A program made the translations under genes and the position numbers. A stretch of 52,462 bases of DNA, taken from an uncultured Helicobacter sp. (lineage in GTDB: Bacteria > Campylobacterota > Campylobacteria > Campylobacterales > Helicobacteraceae). Positions 33,594-41,502 of this stretch are shown here, one piece after another. The stretch is taken from assembly GCA_947177485.1 (NCBI GenBank), contig CAMWUR010000007.1:1-52462 (forward strand). The letters are read 5' to 3'. A model generated the notes under the pieces. It did not search any database and was not told the origin of the DNA. It saw only the letters and a list, made by a program, of their open reading frames with translations. Every line of letters starts with the position of its first letter. Position 1 is the stretch's first letter.

Positions 33594-34925
33594 TTAGTGT
33601 GTTTGTAATGTGCTATCGTATTCGCAACGATAGGTGTCGATTTGATCGAGGCGGCTGCTCGGGTCGGCGACTGAATGCTCGGTTTGGATTCCAAACAAAA
33701 AGCGCAGCGCATCAACAAGCACATCGGCTTGCGGGTCATGCGCAACGCCTTTGAGGCTGATTGTAGGTGAATGCAAGAATTTGTTGAAAATGTTTTGCAC
33801 AGATTTGTGGATATTGTTTTCATATTCTTTGGGCAAATAGCCTTTCTTAATCGCTTTGTTGATTTCGGCAATCGCTGCGTCTTTCGCCTGCTCGCGCAAT
33901 GCTTTGATGACAGGCTCAACGCTCAAACTCTGCAACCAAACAAAAAATTCTTGTGTGAATCGACCCACAATGCTATATGCCTTGCGCGCCTGCTCCTCGC
34001 GCAATGTGAGATTTTTGGCGACAATGTCTTGCAAATCATCAACGCTCATGACCGAGATTCCTTGTACAGCGCCGATGTCGATGTCGCGCGGGACGGCTAA
34101 ATCAAACCAAAAACGTTCAAAATTACATGGTTTGAGCAGCTGGCTTGTGATAATCGCGCTTGGTGCTGCTGTCGCGCTCACCACGATAGTGTATGTATTG
34201 AGTGCTTGGGCGAGATTCTCCCATGCACCAAGCTCAATAGACTTTGCAAGCTCGCTTGCAAACAACTGCGCTTTGGCAAAATTGCGGTTGAAAAGCAGAA
34301 TCCTTGCACCATTTTCTTGAAGATGTTTGATACACAAACGGCTCATCTCGCCAAGCCCGATGATGACAACAGGGATACCATTCAAATCACCCATGATTTC
34401 TTTGAGTTTCAAAATCGCGACAGAAGCGACAGAAACAGGATTTTTTGAAATCTCTGTGCAATTACGTACAGAACCCGCACAGCGAAACGCATAGTGAACG
34501 AGACGCGAAAGATGTTGGTTACAGAATCCCGCGTCATAGGCGAACTTGAACGCATTTTTAATCTGCCCAGCAATCTGTGTTTCACCCACAACAAGGCTAT
34601 CGAGCGAGCTACACACACAAAAAAAATGATGCACAGCGCTGCTATCCGTATAGATGTCGGCGCGCGTGCGCAAATCATCGCGCTCTAGCCCCGAAAACTC
34701 GGCGAGGTATTCGAGCAAAAATTCAAGCGCCTTTTGGCAATCGCGAACAAAGAGCAAAAACTCGACACGATTGCAAGTCGAAAGCACCATCGCTTCGTCG
34801 ATAAATTTATTCGCATGCACGCTTTCAAGCACGGCTTGCTGCTTGGCTGTGTTGTCAAAAGCTAATTTCTCACGCACAGGCAAATCGCTATTTTTATGCG
34901 TGAAACTAAGGATTACATAACTCAT
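33594..34925 (-). CDS. hemA: Glutamyl-tRNA reductase
   Basis: Makes glutamate-1-semialdehyde from glutamyl-tRNA, the entry to C5 haem synthesis. VLSTCNRVEFLL holds the catalytic Cys (residue 51); ETQIAGQIKNAF, VIIGLGEMSRL for NADPH binding, and DLAVPRDID are conserved. ATG 34925 overlaps the ispB TGA (TGATG); the TTG one codon upstream is not needed. 443 residues. Confidence 0.95.
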   Translation of the reverse strand: MSYVILSFTHKNSDLPVREKLAFDNTAKQQAVLESVHANKFIDEAMVLSTCNRVEFLLFVRDCQKALEFLLEYLAEFSGLERDDLRTRADIYTDSSAVHHFFCVCSSLDSLVVGETQIAGQIKNAFKFAYDAGFCNQHLSRLVHYAFRCAGSVRNCTEISKNPVSVASVAILKLKEIMGDLNGIPVVIIGLGEMSRLCIKHLQENGARILLFNRNFAKAQLFASELAKSIELGAWENLAQALNTYTIVVSATAAPSAIITSQLLKPCNFERFWFDLAVPRDIDIGAVQGISVMSVDDLQDIVAKNLTLREEQARKAYSIVGRFTQEFFVWLQSLSVEPVIKALREQAKDAAIAEINKAIKKGYLPKEYENNIHKSVQNIFNKFLHSPTISLKGVAHDPQADVLVDALRFLFGIQTEHSVADPSSRLDQIDTYRCEYDSTLQTH

Positions 34926-35824
34926 CAAAACTCTCTCTCTATCATCTGTGCGACAATCTCTTTGAGTTTGGTATTCTGAATATGCTGAATCGATTGCAAT
35001 GCGAAATCGCCATATTCGCGCGCTTTTGCAATGGCTTGTTCGATTGCGCCACTCTCGCGGAGATTGTCAAATAACCATTGTTGCTGACCAGAATCAAGCT
35101 CACGTCCGATGAGGGATTGCAAAACTTGTTTTTGCGCCAAATCGAGCTTTTGCAAAAGGTAGATATAGGGCAATGTACATTTGCCCTCTTTGAAATCATG
35201 CAGCGCGTCCTTGCCAAGCTTTGTCGAATCTTGCGTGATGTCCAGCACATCATCGACAATCTGAAATGCCATACCCAGATTCTCTCCATAGCTTGCCAGC
35301 GCTTGTGCATCAAGCCCTGCAAGAATCGCCGCCGCGTGGCTCGAAGCGCGCAATAACGAAGCGGTTTTGTCATAGACAACCTGCAAATAGTGCAGCTCGC
35401 TATCATAGAGTTTGCCCGCATAGCACACATCGGCAATCTCGCCATTGCTAAGGCGCACGACCGATTCAGAGACAATACGTGCAATCTCATCACCGAGCCT
35501 TGTCAGCTCATAGAAAGCTTTAGCATAGAGCAAATCGCCCATCATAATCGCGTTTCGTGCGCCCGCTGTTGCGTTTAGCGAGGGCTGACCGCGCCGCATA
35601 GACGCTTCGTCAATCACATCGTCATGCAAGAGCGAGGCATTTTGAATGAGCTCAATCACGGCACACAAACGTTTGGTTTGTTCATTTTCGGGCGCAATGG
35701 CGAGAATCAGCTTGCTGCGCAACATCTTTCCGCTATGCGGTGCGCCAAGCTGCTTTGCACTCTCACATGCGCATTCCTCAAACCAACCTTGCATGATGTC
35801 TCTAATATCCTCTAAAGCCGACAT
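34925..35824 (-). CDS. ispB: Trans-polyprenyl diphosphate synthase
   Basis: Makes long-chain prenyl diphosphate for menaquinone. First aspartate-rich motif LLHDDVIDEASMRRG (DDxxD at 68-72) and second DDVLD at 191-195, plus GKMLRSKL near the N-terminus. 299 residues. Chain length cannot be told from sequence by eye; in this group it supplies the menaquinone-6 side chain. It overlaps the upstream HP0241-like gene by 23 nt. Confidence 0.92.
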   Translation of the reverse strand: MSALEDIRDIMQGWFEECACESAKQLGAPHSGKMLRSKLILAIAPENEQTKRLCAVIELIQNASLLHDDVIDEASMRRGQPSLNATAGARNAIMMGDLLYAKAFYELTRLGDEIARIVSESVVRLSNGEIADVCYAGKLYDSELHYLQVVYDKTASLLRASSHAAAILAGLDAQALASYGENLGMAFQIVDDVLDITQDSTKLGKDALHDFKEGKCTLPYIYLLQKLDLAQKQVLQSLIGRELDSGQQQWLFDNLRESGAIEQAIAKAREYGDFALQSIQHIQNTKLKEIVAQMIEREF

Positions 35825-36236
35825 CTTGTACCTTTTCTTCTAAAGTTAATGTTACATTGCGATTGCCATCATGAACGAGCAAGCGCAACGAGGCAATTTC
35901 TGTGTCATAGTTATAATCTTCAAACAAAATCCATAAATATGGCGCTGATGTAATCGCACGAGGGTCGGGCTTGAACAATTGCAGCCGATAACCTCGCCGA
36001 TGATAGCGCTCGTAAAGCACGAATTGATGCACAAAGCCATCATAATTGAGATGCATCACCAAGCCTTCGTTTTTGTGCAACGTCCAGCGAAAATAGAGGT
36101 CTTTGATATTGGAACCCTCCTGAAACGTAAGATGATACATTTCATCTTTTTTCAAATCAAAATCGCGGGTGTATTTCCAATTGTCAGCAAGACAAACTCC
36201 TGCAAATAGCAGCAACGCAACAACAAACCAACGCAT
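35802..36236 (-). CDS. HP0241-like exported protein of unknown function
   Basis: About 144 residues from ATG 36236: signal peptide MRWFVVALLLFAGVCLA, then a mature beta-rich domain with many aromatic residues (YHLTFQEGSNIKDLYFRW, HQFVLYERYHRRGYRLQLF, YLWILFEDYNYDTEI). A longer reading from 36275 lacks a ribosome site and spoils the signal peptide. Occupies the HP0241 position between ispB and the DUF2443 gene. Function unknown; periplasmic or outer-membrane associated by its signal. Confidence 0.75.
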   Translation of the reverse strand: MRWFVVALLLFAGVCLADNWKYTRDFDLKKDEMYHLTFQEGSNIKDLYFRWTLHKNEGLVMHLNYDGFVHQFVLYERYHRRGYRLQLFKPDPRAITSAPYLWILFEDYNYDTEIASLRLLVHDGNRNVTLTLEEKVQDVGFRGY

Positions 36237-36237
36237 T

Positions 36238-36513
36238 TCACTCGCTTTGTGTGAGAATCTTGCCCATCGATTCAATCGCGAGATTGCTCATGCGCGCGCT
36301 TGTTTGTGGCGATTGTGCAAACCTGCGCTTCTCGAACTCTTTTTCCCACTGCGGCTCCAACTCATCAAGCATTTGTTCACACAGCGCAAGGCTTTCAAGG
36401 ATTCTGCGCAACTCATTTTCGGCAAGCGTTCTGTTAGAATGGAAGAGAATCTCAAGCCATTTTTCCACAGGGCAACCCTCGAAAATATCGTCATTATGCA
36501 CATCAAAAGTCAT
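36238..36513 (-). CDS. DUF2443/HP0242-like small helical protein
   Basis: 91 residues, nearly all helical (ENELRRILESLALCEQMLDELEPQWEKEF). Position and length match H. pylori HP0242, whose crystal structure is a knotted-looking homodimer; the family is confined to Campylobacterota as far as I know. No function assigned. One nucleotide separates its stop from the HP0241-like start, and hisD ends 12 nt upstream. Confidence 0.78.
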   Translation of the reverse strand: MTFDVHNDDIFEGCPVEKWLEILFHSNRTLAENELRRILESLALCEQMLDELEPQWEKEFEKRRFAQSPQTSARMSNLAIESMGKILTQSE

Positions 36514-36525
36514 TTTAATCCTTCG

Positions 36526-37818
36526 CTAAAGATTTTTACGATGCAACATCGAACGCGCATGCGCATCCAAACCCTCGGATTCAGCGAGCGCGGCACATGC
36601 GTCTGCGAGCTCAAGCGCACCTTGTTTGCTAAACGCAAGAATCGATGTTTTTTTCATAAAATGCTCGACACCAAGCGGCGAGAAAAAACGTGCGCTGCCA
36701 CCTGTGGGCAGAGTGTGGTTGGGTCCTGCGAGATAATCGCCCAGCGCCTCGGGCGTATGCGCGCCCAAAAACACAGCACCAGCATTGCGCACAAAAGGCA
36801 GAAGGGCGAAAGGCTCGCGCGTAACAATCTCGAGATGTTCGGGCGCGATTTGATTCATGAGACTCATCGCCTCGTCTAGCGAGCGCGTAACGATGATTGC
36901 ACCGCGCTTGTCCATCGATTCGCGCGCGATTTTTTGGCGCGGCAAAGCAACAATAATCGATTCAATCGCTGCATTCACGGCATGTGCGAGATTTGAATCG
37001 GGAGTAATCAGAATCGCGCTTGCGAGTTCGTCATGCTCGGCTTGCGAGAGCATGTCAAGCGCAAGAGCCTGTGCGTCTGCGCTATCATCAGCAATGATTC
37101 CAATTTCGCTTGGACCGGCTATCATGTCGACATTCACATCGCCAAACACAAATTTTTTCGCTGTGGCAACGAAGATGTTCCCAGGACCCGTGATGACATC
37201 GACTTTTGGCACGCTCGCGCTTCCAAAGGCAAGCAGCCCAATCGCGCTCGCGCCGCCAACCTTACAGAATCGTTGCACACCGCAAAGATGCGCTGCTGCA
37301 AGCAGCACTTGGTTGATTTGGTTGTGCGGCGTGGGCGAACAAACGATGATTTCAGAAACGCCAGCAACACGTGCGGGAATGGCGTTCATGAGCAAAGAAC
37401 TCGGATAGCTCGCCTTGCCACCGGGGATATAGAGCCCTGCGCGCTCCACAGCGCTTGCTTTTTGTCCCAACACCGTACCTGTGGGCTCAAAATCAAGCCA
37501 ACTTTTGGGCTTTTGTTTTTCATGGAACGTAACAATGCGCCGATACGCGAACTCGAGCGATTCTTTGAGCGCGGGTGCAAGCGTTTGGTATGCATGCTGC
37601 ATCGCGCTTGGAGCAACAAAAATATCTTCAATTTGGCGCGGATTCCACGAATCAAAGCGCGCAATCTGCTCCAAAACCGCCACATCGCCGCGAGCGCGCA
37701 CATCGTCAAGCAGCGCCTGCACAGCGGGTGCAACACTAGCCATATCCATTGCTCCACGCGCAAGCAAAGCAGCGAACTTTTGCCCAAATATCTCATCTGT
37801 CGTTGCGATGATTTGCAT
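36526..37818 (-). CDS. hisD: Histidinol dehydrogenase
   Basis: Last two oxidation steps of histidine synthesis. ERAGLYIPGGKASYPSS, GPGNIFVATAKKFVFGDVNVDMIAGPSEI, SQAEHDELASAILIT (Zn/catalytic Gln-His), and EHFMKKTSI are hallmark segments. 430 residues, complete. It is the only his gene in the window and leads the long minus-strand run; H. pylori lacks the pathway, so this organism differs and is probably a non-pylori Helicobacter. Confidence 0.95.
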   Translation of the reverse strand: MQIIATTDEIFGQKFAALLARGAMDMASVAPAVQALLDDVRARGDVAVLEQIARFDSWNPRQIEDIFVAPSAMQHAYQTLAPALKESLEFAYRRIVTFHEKQKPKSWLDFEPTGTVLGQKASAVERAGLYIPGGKASYPSSLLMNAIPARVAGVSEIIVCSPTPHNQINQVLLAAAHLCGVQRFCKVGGASAIGLLAFGSASVPKVDVITGPGNIFVATAKKFVFGDVNVDMIAGPSEIGIIADDSADAQALALDMLSQAEHDELASAILITPDSNLAHAVNAAIESIIVALPRQKIARESMDKRGAIIVTRSLDEAMSLMNQIAPEHLEIVTREPFALLPFVRNAGAVFLGAHTPEALGDYLAGPNHTLPTGGSARFFSPLGVEHFMKKTSILAFSKQGALELADACAALAESEGLDAHARSMLHRKNL

Positions 37819-37908
37819 TCTTTAGACTGCCCCCTTTTTGCATTTTGAAATGCCTATCCTAGCATAGAGTGGATAAGAAAGAGCTAAAGCGCAAGCTTAC
37901 CCAAACAA

Positions 37909-38670
37909 ATGAGTATGATAAAAAATATGGATACAATATCTTCTATGGAATCTTTCAACAACAATGCAACAACCTATCCGACATTCAATTTTTTGCAACA
38001 TCGCATTGCAGGTGAGCTGCTCGCACTCTGTGCGGCAAATCTCCCCCCCATGCGTTCGTGTATCGACATCGGTTGTGGCAATGGCGCAATGTGGCAACAG
38101 ATTGACACAGTGCGCACGATAGATTCACCACAAAGCCCGTTTGTGTCCCCATTGCATACATTTGTTGGGCTCGATAGCGCGCCAAATCTACTGGATTTGC
38201 ACGCTCGTTCGCCCATTGTGCGGCTTGTTTGTGGCGATTTCAATCGCCCACTTCGGGCACAAATCGGCGATGAGACATTCGATGTCGCACTTGCAAGCTC
38301 ATCGCTGCAATGGGCAGATGATTTGGAACAAACACTCCTTGAGATTGCGAACATCGCTCCACATTTGGGCGCGGCGATTTTCACCGCACGTAGCCTACAC
38401 GAGCTGCATGCGTTTGTGGGAATCCCATCGCCATTGCTTGATTCTGCCACATTGCGCCACAAACTCGAGGCGGTTTTTTGCGGATTCTGCCTGCCACAAC
38501 TCTATACCATATCTTTCGAGAATCTCCACGCACTCTTGCGCTATCTCCAAAAAAGCGGAATCCGTGGGCAAACCACGCTCGACACAGCACAAACACAAAA
38601 GCTGCGCCATTTTCAAGAAAATAAGCTTGTGTTTGAAGTACTCTATTTTGTCGGAACGAGACGAAATTAA
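37909..38670 (+). CDS. BioC-like SAM methyltransferase
   Basis: Motif I is CIDIGCGNGAMW; GLDSAPNLLDL follows, and ALASSSLQWADDLEQTL is the segment typical of malonyl-ACP O-methyltransferase BioC. The N-terminal FNNNATTYPTFNFLQHRIAGELL also matches the BioC entry helix. Probably primes biotin synthesis, but no other bio gene is adjacent, so another substrate is possible. The start is uncertain: ATG 37909 has no good ribosome site, and ATG 37945 (MESFNNNA) also fits the family. Confidence 0.72.
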   Translation: MSMIKNMDTISSMESFNNNATTYPTFNFLQHRIAGELLALCAANLPPMRSCIDIGCGNGAMWQQIDTVRTIDSPQSPFVSPLHTFVGLDSAPNLLDLHARSPIVRLVCGDFNRPLRAQIGDETFDVALASSSLQWADDLEQTLLEIANIAPHLGAAIFTARSLHELHAFVGIPSPLLDSATLRHKLEAVFCGFCLPQLYTISFENLHALLRYLQKSGIRGQTTLDTAQTQKLRHFQENKLVFEVLYFVGTRRN

Positions 38671-38681
38671 GCCGCTTTTGG

Positions 38682-38687
38682 TACAAT
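38682..38687 (+). promoter_or_regulatory. -10 box for trpS
   Basis: TACAAT 28 nt upstream of the trpS ATG, followed by AAGGAATC as ribosome site. It lies just after the BioC-like stop. Confidence 0.5.
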
Positions 38688-38714
38688 GGCAGCATTTTAT
38701 CAAAGGAATCATGA

Positions 38715-39698
38715 ATGAAGGAACGTGTGTTTTCGGCAATCCAGCCAACAGGCATTATTCATCTTGGAAATTACCTTGGTGCTGTCAAACAATGGGTACA
38801 GACCCAAAAACACACCGACTGCATTTTTTGCATCGCCAACACACATGCAATCACAATTCGGCAAAACCCGCAAACATTGCTCGAAACGACCCACAGGCTC
38901 GCCGCGCTGCTGCTTGCATGCGGAATCGACACCGAGCAAGCAACATTGTTTATCCAATCGAGTGTTGATGCGCACACGGCGCTTGCGTGGATTTTGGAAT
39001 GCCATCTCTCTATGGGCGAGCTCTCGCGCATGACTCAATTCAAAGACAAAAGCCAGAAGCACCCCAAAAACATCAACGCAGGGCTATTCAACTACCCAGC
39101 ACTCATGGCAGCAGACATCTTGCTCTATGATGTCGATAGCGTCCCTGTGGGAGACGACCAACGTCAACATGTCGAGCTTGCGCGCGATGTGGCGATTCGC
39201 TTTAATCATGAATATGGCGAGACATTTAAGATTCCCAAAGCTATCTTTCCGCAGCTTACCGCGCGCGTGATGAGTCTCACAGACCCAAGCAAAAAAATGA
39301 GCAAGAGTGATGGCAACCCCAATAGTATGATTACGATTCTCGATTCGCCCGAGACCGTGCGCGCCAAACTCAAAAAAGCCACGACCGATTCACTCGGGCA
39401 GATTGCATTCAATCCCGAGCAAAAAGGTGTCTATAATCTCCTTACAATCTACCAAAGCCTCACGGGGTACAACACAGAATCGATTCTGTGTGAATTTGAA
39501 GGCAAGGGTTATGGGACGCTTAAGGAACGTGTTGGCGAAGCGATTATCGCTGAAATTGCGCCTATCGCTGAACGTTATGCGGCTTTGTCAAAAAACATGC
39601 AACATGTGCAAAAAATCTTGCAACAAGGCGCAAACAAAGCAAGTGAGATTGCCTCTGTGCGCTACACTCTCGCAAAAGAACGTGTGGGGCTTGTGTAG
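38715..39698 (+). CDS. trpS: Tryptophanyl-tRNA synthetase
   Basis: Class I synthetase. The HIGH-equivalent is TGIIHLGNYLGA near residue 12, DILLYDVDSVPVGDDQRQHVELARD is conserved in TrpRS, and KKMSKSDGNPNS is KMSKS. 327 residues, standard. The stop overlaps the GTG start of the next small gene (TAGTG). Confidence 0.96.
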   Translation: MKERVFSAIQPTGIIHLGNYLGAVKQWVQTQKHTDCIFCIANTHAITIRQNPQTLLETTHRLAALLLACGIDTEQATLFIQSSVDAHTALAWILECHLSMGELSRMTQFKDKSQKHPKNINAGLFNYPALMAADILLYDVDSVPVGDDQRQHVELARDVAIRFNHEYGETFKIPKAIFPQLTARVMSLTDPSKKMSKSDGNPNSMITILDSPETVRAKLKKATTDSLGQIAFNPEQKGVYNLLTIYQSLTGYNTESILCEFEGKGYGTLKERVGEAIIAEIAPIAERYAALSKNMQHVQKILQQGANKASEIASVRYTLAKERVGLV

Positions 39699-40054
39699 TG
39701 TTGCCTCCACACATTCAAGAACGCGTGCAGCTGTTTGTCTATCTGTTGCAATCTCTGCGCATTGAAGGCTGCGAAACAGAAAAAATCCGCGAATCTTTTC
39801 GTGATTATGGCATGAATAATGAAGATTTTGAGAATCTCTGGACATTCTATCTCGAACTCGAAGCCCAATGGAATCGCGGCGTGCGCATGTTTTTGGACAA
39901 AGGCGCGCTCGATGATGAATCAAAATTCTTGCTTGAAGGAATCAGTGACCCATTCTTTACCTTTCTCTGCGAACAACAAAAGCGCGAACAATCAAACGGG
40001 CTTTGGAATCGAATCTTTGGATTGTGGCGCAAGATTGCACCCGATAAATCCTAA
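39698..40054 (+). CDS. Hypothetical protein downstream of trpS
   Basis: 118 residues from GTG 39698, coupled to the trpS stop. Soluble, helical and aromatic (VQLFVYLLQSLRIEGCETEKI; ENLWTFYLELEAQWNRGV; GLWNRIFGLWRKIAP). The Trp-rich C-terminal tail could be membrane-associating. No family recognised. It is followed by 739 nt of repeats. Confidence 0.6.
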   Translation: MLPPHIQERVQLFVYLLQSLRIEGCETEKIRESFRDYGMNNEDFENLWTFYLELEAQWNRGVRMFLDKGALDDESKFLLEGISDPFFTFLCEQQKREQSNGLWNRIFGLWRKIAPDKS

Positions 40055-40060
40055 CAAATC

Positions 40061-40181
40061 GTCATTGCGAGCGCGTGCAACGAACGTGGCAATCAACCGT
40101 CATGGAATGCTTGGCAATCAACGATTCTTGGTTGCCCAACGTCGTGGATTGCTTCGGATTCTAAGCAATCCTCGCAATGAC
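40061..40181. repeat. Family A repeat (copy 3, long)
   Basis: GTCATTGCGAGCGCG... to ...CCTCGCAATGAC with two internal copies of the CGTGG-CAATC / GGATTGCTTCGG segment. A truncated family B right end (CGCTTCGCTCAATATGAC) follows at about 40187-40210, so elements have inserted next to one another. Confidence 0.75.
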
Positions 40182-40254
40182 GAGATATTTCGCTTCGCTC
40201 AATATGACATTAGAAAACAACCACATTGAAAATCTCAAAAAAATCTCATAACTT

Positions 40255-40331
40255 GTCATTCTGAAGCCTTTAGGCTGAAGAATCTCATGTTGCAAGAATC
40301 ATGAGATGTTTCGACTTTGCCTCAACATGAC
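40255..40331. repeat. Family B repeat (copy 2)
   Basis: GTCATTCTGAAGCCTTTAGG..., then ...ATGAGATGTTTCGAC and CTCAACATGAC. Almost identical to the copy at 43150 in its left half. Confidence 0.8.
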
Positions 40332-40344
40332 AAATGGAATATTC

Positions 40345-40410
40345 GGAGGTACGACTTTAGTCGCACTTGGTATGCGATACTTGTTGATGTGCGATTGAAA
40401 TCGCACCTCC
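40345..40410. repeat. Family C repeat (copy 2)
   Basis: GGAGGTACGACTTTAGTCGC at the left and GCGATTGAAATCGCACCTCC at the right: an inverted repeat with each arm itself a small palindrome. Confidence 0.8.
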
Positions 40411-40418
40411 ATTTTTTC

Positions 40419-40511
40419 GTCATTGCGAGGGGCAAGCCCTGAAGCAATCGACCGTGTTGAGCATTCAGAGACTGTGGATTGCCACGCGTCCTAGCGGACG
40501 CTCGCAATGAC
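40419..40511. repeat. Family A repeat (copy 4)
   Basis: GTCATTGCGAGG... to ...CGCTCGCAATGAC with the internal CAATCGACCGTG / GATTGCCACGCG pair. The best-preserved copy together with 45147. Confidence 0.8.
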
Positions 40512-40550
40512 GGAATCCCGGATTCTCTTATCTACTATTGCGCATCATAT

Positions 40551-40631
40551 AAGCGTCCCAGCCACAGCGCTGCATCTATGTTATGCCTTTTGACTCGAAC
40601 ATAGACGTTGCGCGCTGTGGCTGGGACGTTG
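40551..40631. repeat. Long imperfect palindrome, family D
   Basis: Left arm 40551-40585 and right arm 40597-40631 are complementary over about 35 bp with a few mismatches: CGTCCCAGCCACAGCGC on the left is matched by GCGCTGTGGCTGGGACG on the right. The loop is about 11 nt. No T-run follows, so it is not a simple terminator. A partial right arm recurs at 45358-45380. The rest of the 40055-40793 gap is repeats and the promoter of the next gene. Confidence 0.75.
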
Positions 40632-40754
40632 GAATCAATGAGCAATGGCAAATCAAGATGTCATTACGAGGCTGCAAAACAACCAAAACAATCAACGACT
40701 CTCGGTTACCCAACATCATTGCATATTTTTAGCAATATATAAGAAAAATATGCC

Positions 40755-40760
40755 TACAAT
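40755..40760 (+). promoter_or_regulatory. -10 box for the TRL-like lipoprotein pair
   Basis: TACAAT 33 nt before the ATG at 40794; the leader is A/T-rich and has a good AAGGAG at 40783-40788. Confidence 0.5.
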
Positions 40761-40793
40761 ACTGGTTTTATTTTTCAAATATAAGGAGTCTAA

Positions 40794-41123
40794 ATGGTTT
40801 CAAAATTCATTGGAATCACAACTTTGAGCGCCGTCATCATGACAGGTTGTGCCGCAGGGCTTAGAGCAAACGACCCTGTAATGGGATTTATTTTCAAAGA
40901 CGTGCACGCCCCCACACCAAACAATGTCGGCAATGGCGGACGCGCGAGCAAAACGGGCACAGCCACATGTACCGAGATTCTAGGCTGGGTCGCCACAGGC
41001 GATTGCAGCGTTGCGACAGCAGCAAAGAATGGTGGAATCACGCAAGTCTCGACTGTTGACCACCACACGCATAGCATTTTGGGAATCTATGCAACCTATA
41101 CCACAAAAGTGGGTGGCAACTAA
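40794..41123 (+). CDS. TRL-like family lipoprotein (paralogue 1)
   Basis: 109 residues with a lipoprotein signal ending in the lipobox IMTGC (Cys18), so it is likely lipid-anchored. The mature part resembles the TRL-like family: GNGGRASKTGTATCTEILGWVATGDCSVATAAKNGGITQVSTVD (described here by its core, ATGDCSVATAAKNGGI) then YATYTTKVGG. Two Cys in the mature domain (TCTEI, GDCSV) may pair. Function unknown. The next gene, 9 nt downstream, is a paralogue sharing the ATGDCSVATAAKNGGI block exactly. Confidence 0.78.
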   Translation: MVSKFIGITTLSAVIMTGCAAGLRANDPVMGFIFKDVHAPTPNNVGNGGRASKTGTATCTEILGWVATGDCSVATAAKNGGITQVSTVDHHTHSILGIYATYTTKVGGN

Positions 41124-41132
41124 GGAGCGAGC

Positions 41133-41501
41133 ATGAATAAGGCTTTTTTAGCCCTTAGCAGCTGCGTTTTGGCAGCGAGCCTCGCGGCATGCTATGGTAA
41201 TGTTTCGACAGCGACCATGCCCACGCCCGTGCGCGGCGGTATTTTCATGGAAACCAACGCGACAAACACAGGCTGGCACAGCGGCTCGTTCGCCGGGAAC
41301 AACGTCGGAAGCGGCAAAATGGGCAACAAAGTGGGCGAGGCAGAATGCAAAAGCTATATAGCGCTCATTGCCACGGGCGATTGCAGCGTTGCGACAGCGG
41401 CAAAGAATGGCGGAATCCAAAGCATTGGCACGGTCGAACATCGCGCCTTTAACGTTTTGGGCGTTTATACCGTCTATACAACGCGGGTAACCGGGCAATA
41501 A
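41133..41501 (+). CDS. TRL-like family lipoprotein (paralogue 2)
   Basis: 122 residues; signal peptide with lipobox SLAAC (Cys20). Mature region: GNKVGEAECKSYIALIATGDCSVATAAKNGGI followed by VEHRAFNVLGVYTVYTTRV, the family pattern. It carries an extra Gly/Asn/Thr-rich segment compared with the upstream paralogue. Tandem origin by duplication is evident from the shared block. AAGGAG lies before the ATG. Confidence 0.8.
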   Translation: MNKAFLALSSCVLAASLAACYGNVSTATMPTPVRGGIFMETNATNTGWHSGSFAGNNVGSGKMGNKVGEAECKSYIALIATGDCSVATAAKNGGIQSIGTVEHRAFNVLGVYTVYTTRVTGQ

Positions 41502-41502
41502 T

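Noticed and set aside
37033-37848. 271-residue plus-strand ORF antisense to hisD
   Set aside because: Antisense shadow of hisD; composition rich in Cys, His and Arg as usual for shadows.
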